DNA from: Cloacimonetes bacterium UBA6081
GTDB taxonomy: Bacteria; Cloacimonadota; Cloacimonadia; Cloacimonadales; Cloacimonadaceae
DNA: 9,942 nt
Reading direction: 5' to 3'
Assembly (NCBI GenBank): GCA_002428685.1
Contig: DIXL01000096.1
Coordinates: forward strand, 1 to 9,942
Shown: piece after piece, positions 7,209 to 9,942 of the stretch
Position numbering within the stretch: the stretch's first letter is position 1
Layout of the letters: each line of letters opens with the position of its first letter
Notes under the pieces: model-generated
The model's database searches: none
Told to the model about the DNA's origin: nothing
The model's input: the letters and a program-made list of their open reading frames with translations, nothing else
Program-made: the position numbers and the translations under genes

Positions 7209-8000
7209 TTATGGCAAGTTCATCCTCATCATTTTGTGCATGATGCTTTGGGGATCAAAGCTGAGGCTTCCCTGTTTCTGCCCGGGAGGGTTGTATTCAT
7301 GAAAATTCACCCAGTAATTGTTGAACACAGTTCTGCCTTGGGTAGCAATCATAATTTGCGTAACCGATAGCTGAAAGGCGAAATTTCCATCCACTTCTTG
7401 CAGAACATTTTCCGGGATAACAATCCCTCGGGCCGAAGGAGCAATAAAACGTCCCCATTCACCCACAAACTCTTTTGGTGAGCCTTCCGAAGCTATCGCC
7501 TCCACATATTGGAAAGAATTGTGATTAGTCATGCTCCAGGTAATTGTGGCTGTTTGGTGTGGATCAAAGGTTTCGGGGTATGTGGTATCGTGATGGTAGC
7601 AGGTTCGCACCAGTCTGTCGAATTTGGTTTCGTTATTTACCATAAGCGTAAACTGATACACCTCCCCCTCATCAATTTGCAGGTTGTCTGCCGCATCAGT
7701 GTAATAGCCCGTCCCAATTGTGGGATGGGACAGCGGGATCTGCTCTCCGCCTATAAAAAACGCAATTGTATCCGGCTCTACAAATTCCGTAGCTCCATTC
7801 CAATAGATTTGCAGGATATGAGAGCCACGTCCGTCGGTTCCGGCCCTGCCATAAAAGTAAATCACCCAATCAACCTCCGCATAATTATCCATATCGAAGG
7901 GAACCGGAGGGTTTGTAATAATGTGCTCCTTCTTGTCGGTGCAAGAGCTGATAGCAAGCAGCAAACCTAACAAGACGAATAGGATAACAGGGTTTTTCAT
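7209..8000 (-). CDS. Lipoprotein of unknown function
   Basis: A 263-residue protein from the ATG at 8000. Residues 1-20 (MKNPVILFVLLGLLLAISSC) are a lipoprotein signal with lipobox I-S-S-C and lipidated Cys20. The start is supported by AAAGGAG 6 bases upstream and by a promoter at 8032-8059; the longer frame back to 8153 would place the promoter and a charged extension inside the gene. The mature part is rich in Tyr, Trp, Asp and Asn with alternating patterns (VDWVIYFYGR, ATITWSMTN, VYQFTLMV) that suggest beta-sandwich folds. Only two other Cys-poor regions are seen and there is no recognisable catalytic motif. I do not recognise the family. It is anchored in a membrane, probably outer membrane or periplasm-facing. 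It has its own promoter and sits 261 bases before the M1 peptidase, so any functional link to that enzyme is only positional. Confidence 0.8.
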   Translation of the reverse strand: MKNPVILFVLLGLLLAISSCTDKKEHIITNPPVPFDMDNYAEVDWVIYFYGRAGTDGRGSHILQIYWNGATEFVEPDTIAFFIGGEQIPLSHPTIGTGYYTDAADNLQIDEGEVYQFTLMVNNETKFDRLVRTCYHHDTTYPETFDPHQTATITWSMTNHNSFQYVEAIASEGSPKEFVGEWGRFIAPSARGIVIPENVLQEVDGNFAFQLSVTQIMIATQGRTVFNNYWVNFHEYNPPGQKQGSLSFDPQSIMHKMMRMNLP

Positions 8001-8006
8001 GGAAAT

Positions 8007-8013
8007 CTCCTTT
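8007..8013 (-). promoter_or_regulatory. Ribosome binding site that decides the lipoprotein start
   Basis: AAAGGAG on the minus strand lies 6 bases before the ATG at 8000. It selects the internal ATG, followed at once by a lipoprotein signal, over the ATG at 8153. Confidence 0.85.
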
Positions 8014-8031
8014 GCTTGTGAGCATGGATAA

Positions 8032-8059
8032 AGGATATTATTGTTCTTGAATTTGTCAA
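8032..8059 (-). promoter_or_regulatory. Sigma-70-type promoter of the lipoprotein gene
   Basis: On the minus strand a perfect TTGACA (8059-8054) is followed by a 16-base spacer and TATCCT (8037-8032), which matches the -10 consensus at four of six positions. Transcription would begin about 25 bases before the ATG at 8000, leaving room for the ribosome binding site. This is the clearest promoter in the window. It implies the lipoprotein is transcribed independently of the radical SAM gene. Confidence 0.6.
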
Positions 8060-8080
8060 GTTGTTTTTCAATTTCTGTTA

Positions 8081-8110
8081 CTTTTTTTCTCTGCTTTTCT
8101 CTGCTTTTCT
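8081..8110. repeat. Short 10-base tandem repeat upstream of the lipoprotein promoter
   Basis: CTGCTTTTCT occurs twice in perfect tandem (8091-8100 and 8101-8110), preceded by a degenerate unit CTTTTTTTCT (8081-8090). Read on the minus strand it is an A/G-rich tract about 25-50 bases upstream of the -35 box, where it might act as an UP-like or bent element, or may simply be a slippage repeat. Confidence 0.6.
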
Positions 8111-8248
8111 CTGTGTTTAAAAAGAAATTTGCAAAGCCATCTCCAAGCTTCATAACAAAACCAAGCTGTTATACCCCGGACAAAATCCACTTCCCGTTTC
8201 TTGGTGTGCTCAACAAGCCCATGATGCGGGGTTTTACGGTTCTGCAAA

Positions 8249-9244
8249 TCAGAGTTTCAGCTTTTGCACAATACCCTCTCCGCAGTTTTGGCAGATGGAG
8301 TATTTGCTGCGGTTGCTTAGAATCTGGGCTCGCATATTGGTCATTTTCGGTCCAAACCACAGATCGGCGAAGCTGTGCCGGGTGATATTACCAATGGGGA
8401 TGCTGAGGTCTTTGTCGTAGCAGCAGATGCTGAATTCACCATCCCAATTGATTACCGGCTGAGTCCATAATCTGCGGCAGCGGTTCAGCAGTTCGGTTTT
8501 TAGCTGAAAACCGTTGACAGAAGCACTGTAGCGGCTGTATTTATGGTTTTGCGGCAAAAACTGCATATCGTCTTTGGTATAAATCTGTGCGGTTTTAAAT
8601 TCCAGACGGTCTACCCCGAGGCTTTTGGCCAAACGCTTTACTTGCGGGATTTCGTGCTCATTGTGGCTAAGGACGATAAATTGCCAGTCGATTATGGGGG
8701 TTTTGCTGTTGGTTTGGCGTTTTAACCTCACCAATTCCTGCAAATTGGCCAAAACCAGCTCAAAATTGCCATTCACGCGGTAGCTATTGTAGGTTTTTTC
8801 AGAAATTCCATCCATGGAAACGATGATTTTGCTTAGGCCGCTGGACACAATGCGCGGTAAATCAAGCTCCAGGCTGGCATTTGTGGAGGTCATGGTATAT
8901 AGCCCATGTTTTGCGGCCAGCTCCAGCATGGCATAGAAATTGGAATTCAAAAAGGGTTCGCCCTGATTCCACAAAATCAGCATGCCGATTTTGCTTTGGA
9001 CTTCCTCTATAATCTTTGCAAACAGGGCTAAGGGCATCATCCCCTTTGGTCTTTGCAAAGTGCCATTTCCAGAGGGGCACAAAGGGCAGTGTAGATTGCA
9101 AATATTGGTGGGTTCAAGCATCAGCGCGGGCGGGAAATGCCGTAGAAATGGCTTTTTAGTAAGTAGAGATGTCCGGTAATCCAGATAGGCACCCACGGCA
9201 CTATTTAGCCTCTGAGGACGGGAAAAGGCGGTAATCAGGCTCAA
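8249..9244 (-). CDS. Radical SAM protein with C-terminal SPASM-type cluster domain
   Basis: A 331-residue protein. The radical SAM signature CX3CX2C is Cys49, Cys53, Cys56 in EPTNICNLHCPLC and binds the [4Fe-4S] cluster that cleaves S-adenosylmethionine. The QGEPFLN motif (94-100) is the GGEP-like SAM contact, and SMDG (143-146) is typical of the barrel. The C-terminus has SPASM-like cysteines: Cys256, Cys274-Cys275 in WDGEFSICCYD, then GNI, LWFG and Cys318-X2-Cys321, for auxiliary cluster binding. Such enzymes modify peptides, proteins or sugars; the substrate here is unknown. Related proteins often accompany surface-glycan genes (family knowledge). The start is TTG at 9244, with AAGGA 7 bases upstream; it overlaps the stop of the preceding 58-residue gene by 4 bases (TTGA), so translation is probably coupled. 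No other start codon lies between the coupled stop and the cysteine motif except Met42, which is too close to it. Confidence 0.85.
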   Translation of the reverse strand: MSLITAFSRPQRLNSAVGAYLDYRTSLLTKKPFLRHFPPALMLEPTNICNLHCPLCPSGNGTLQRPKGMMPLALFAKIIEEVQSKIGMLILWNQGEPFLNSNFYAMLELAAKHGLYTMTSTNASLELDLPRIVSSGLSKIIVSMDGISEKTYNSYRVNGNFELVLANLQELVRLKRQTNSKTPIIDWQFIVLSHNEHEIPQVKRLAKSLGVDRLEFKTAQIYTKDDMQFLPQNHKYSRYSASVNGFQLKTELLNRCRRLWTQPVINWDGEFSICCYDKDLSIPIGNITRHSFADLWFGPKMTNMRAQILSNRSKYSICQNCGEGIVQKLKL

Positions 9245-9417
9245 ACAGCTTTCCTTTTTCCCAGCTTTTCCTCGAAGAACGAATAAACCACCGGCACAAC
9301 CATGGGGCTTCTTCCAGATCCCTTGTCATCTGTCTGTTTATCCTTTATCTGCACATAAATGCGCCAGCCAATCAGAATTGCCAAGGCCAGCAGTGCCAGC
9401 CAAACGATCTTTTTCAT
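9241..9417 (-). CDS. Small membrane-anchored protein, 58 residues
   Basis: Starts MKKIVWLALLALAILIGWRI, a single hydrophobic segment (residues about 4-20) after two lysines, then a charged linker (QIKDKQTDDKGSGR), SPMVVPVVY and a basic tail ending KRKAV. AGGAG (9424-9428) 6 bases before the ATG is a strong ribosome binding site, and its TGA overlaps the TTG start of the radical SAM gene, so it is a real translated gene despite its size. The pattern 'short membrane anchor, charged linker, R-P-VVPV' resembles the first 45 or so residues of HlyD/RND-type periplasmic adaptor proteins, which would make it a truncated adaptor whose reading frame now ends in the next gene. Alternatively it is a genuine small membrane partner of the radical SAM enzyme. 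It has no Cys, so a sactipeptide-type substrate role is not indicated. The function is not known. Confidence 0.7.
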   Translation of the reverse strand: MKKIVWLALLALAILIGWRIYVQIKDKQTDDKGSGRSPMVVPVVYSFFEEKLGKRKAV

Positions 9418-9460
9418 TTATTTCTCCTGTGGGTAATTCGGTTTTTCGCCTATCCGAGAG

Positions 9461-9489
9461 ATTCTCCACTTACATAAGCGTATTTTCAA
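9461..9489 (-). promoter_or_regulatory. Possible promoter of the small-protein/radical SAM operon
   Basis: On the minus strand TTGAAA (9489-9484, five of six to consensus) is followed by a 17-base spacer and GAGAAT (9466-9461, four of six). It lies about 45 bases before the ATG at 9417. A perfect TTGACA at 9537-9532 has no acceptable -10 partner. Confidence 0.35.
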
Positions 9490-9540
9490 TTATTTAATAC
9501 AGCTTTCCTTTGTTTTTCCTTCACGTTAAATTGTCAATTG

Positions 9541-9554
9541 AAATCCCGGGATTT
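9541..9554. repeat. Perfect 14-base palindrome just outside the IS end
   Basis: AAATCCCGGGATTT is fully self-complementary and ends 5 bases before the presumed IS end at 9560. It could be a protein binding site, possibly part of an insertion target, or chance. Confidence 0.5.
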
Positions 9555-9591
9555 ATGCCTGTCAACGGAATTTTAATATGCACCAGTTTTG

Positions 9592-9605
9592 GCACTTTAA
9601 AGTGC
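9592..9605. repeat. Perfect 14-base palindrome inside the IS end
   Basis: GCACTTTAAAGTGC is fully self-complementary. It overlaps the recurring GCAC motifs in the presumed terminal region and may be part of a transposase binding site. Confidence 0.5.
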
Positions 9606-9618
9606 ACCACTCACCATC

Positions 9619-9876
9619 TCAGTTGAAGTTCTGCGACGGTGCTTTGGAGCGTAGCGGAAAAGCGCCGTCGCAGAACTTTTCGCTCGCTTTGAGGGTGTCA
9701 AGCTTGTCTTTCAGACGATAACTGTCGCCATTCATGATCACTATCTCACTGTGGTGCATCAATCTATCCAATATCGCCATTGCCACTGACTCATCGCCAA
9801 AGTAGCTTCCCCATTGGGCAGGCATCTTGTTTGAAGTAATGAGTACCGAACGGTACTCATACTGGAGTTTGGACAT
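9619..9876 (-). pseudogene. istB: C-terminal fragment of IstB-like ATPase (IS21 family)
   Basis: Eighty-five codons encode the end of an IstB-type helper ATPase: YEYRSVLITSNK, the segment where the arginine and Thr-Ser-Asn of the AAA+ core lie, then W-x5-GDESVAMAILDRLMHHSEIV and GDSYR, all typical of the family C-terminus. Intact IstB proteins are about 240-260 residues, so the Walker A and B parts are missing. Directly upstream in frame are TAA and TAG (9886-9891 region), and no ribosome binding site precedes the ATG at 9876, so the fragment is not a gene in its own right. The last 17 or so codons are encoded by a strong hairpin (9627-9677) and are atypical for the family. Intact IstB assists the IstA transposase by binding ATP and target DNA; this fragment should be inactive. 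Confidence 0.8.
9627..9677. repeat. Strong inverted repeat in the last codons of the istB fragment
   Basis: Arms 9627-9643 (AGTTCTGCGACGGTGCT) and 9661-9677 match as inverted repeats at 16 of 17 positions, with a 17-base loop. The hairpin spans the codons just before the istB stop. No T-run follows within the expected distance on the minus strand; on the plus strand TTTT follows directly, so it might block transcription entering from the other side. It may be a small inserted palindrome or an IS-encoded RNA structure. Confidence 0.75.
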
Positions 9877-9942
9877 TTTACGTAATTACTAAAGAAAAAG
9901 CTTGACATACATACGCCCTATGCAATCATGGCTCTAAACTAA

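Larger units (their letters stand above)
9560..9885 (-). mobile_element. IS21-family insertion sequence remnant
   Basis: The segment holds the 3' part of istB followed by an end-like sequence beginning TGTCAACGG at 9560, in the place where an IS21-family right end is expected (TG at the tip). Inside the tip, TGCACCA-type motifs recur (9579-9585 and 9603-9608 area), resembling the multiple terminal repeats of this family. istA, the 5' part of istB and the opposite end are not in the window; sequence above about 9885 no longer resembles IstB, so the element is broken there. The left boundary at 9560 is inferred from the tip sequence only. Confidence 0.6.

Noticed and set aside
8001..8153. Longer lipoprotein frame from the ATG at 8153
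   Set aside because: The extension is charged, contains the 10-base tandem repeat and the promoter, and precedes a textbook lipoprotein signal with a strong ribosome binding site at 8000.
8173..8232. ACCCCG ... CGGGGT inverted repeat after the radical SAM gene as terminator
   Set aside because: The stem is only 6 bp with a loop of about 50 bases and has no adjacent T-run; ATAACA/TGTTAT nearby is equally weak.
8862..9179. Frames overlapping the radical SAM gene in other phases (8862-9101 minus, 8982-9179 plus, 8543-8725 plus)
   Set aside because: The radical SAM frame carries all conserved cysteines and motifs across this stretch, so these are shadows.
9241..9417. Cysteine-crosslinked (sactipeptide-like) RiPP precursor
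   Set aside because: The small protein has no Cys, has a membrane anchor and no leader/core layout, so only a general partner or truncated-adaptor reading is kept.

Overview
The window looks like a chromosomal segment of a Cloacimonadota-type (former WWE1 / 'Candidatus Cloacimonas'-like) bacterium or a close FCB-group relative. The main clue is the secreted M1 peptidase, which ends in a FlgD-like C-terminal sorting domain beginning YPNPFNPST, a hallmark of proteins exported by a type IX-like route in this superphylum. Signal peptides, a lipobox and strong GGAG-type ribosome binding sites fit a Gram-negative-type envelope. The assignment is inference from protein style, not from a marker gene. 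All supported genes lie on the minus strand, so transcription runs from high to low coordinates.

Layout in transcription order. (1) 9560-9942: remnant of an IS21-family insertion sequence. Only the C-terminal part of the IstB helper ATPase survives, with a strong hairpin in its last codons and a probable IS end at 9560. (2) 8249-9417: a short two-gene operon of a 58-residue membrane-anchored protein (not recognised; possibly a truncated efflux-adaptor N-terminus) and a radical SAM/SPASM enzyme, joined by a 4-base TTGA overlap with a TTG start. (3) 7209-8000: a lipoprotein of unknown function with its own promoter and ribosome binding site. (4) 4014-6947: a 977-residue secreted M1 aminopeptidase-like protein with an fn3-like domain, a Rossmann-like accessory domain and the sorting domain. 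(5) 1-3930: a tandem family of secreted zinc metallopeptidases of the thermolysin/fungalysin (M4/M36) gluzincin type: a 3' remnant (copy C), an intact 744-residue gene (copy B), and a third gene (copy A) that leaves the window after 377 codons.

The most unusual structure is in region 5. The junction 'gene end + palindrome + intergenic leader + next gene start' occurs twice, at about 1021-1530 and 3461-3930, with clear nucleotide similarity, while the middles of the genes have diverged. This suggests expansion and loss by recombination between junctions, leaving copy C as a stub. Related palindromes follow copy B, copy C and the M1 gene. Regions 4 and 5 together look like a secreted protein/peptide degradation locus, which would suit an amino-acid-fermenting lifestyle (inference). 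The metallopeptidase copies are visibly AT-richer than the M1 and radical SAM genes (3121-3180 has 16 G/C of 60; 5701-5760 has 28 of 60).

No gap without a gene exceeds 300 bases. The largest is 6948-7208 (261 bases, with an inverted/direct repeat cluster), then 8001-8248 (248 bases, holding the lipoprotein promoter and a 10-base tandem repeat) and 1132-1334 (203 bases, a palindrome plus conserved leader). I see no tRNA, rRNA, CRISPR array or defence system, and no convincing wholly new system. The findings below are the points I would check.
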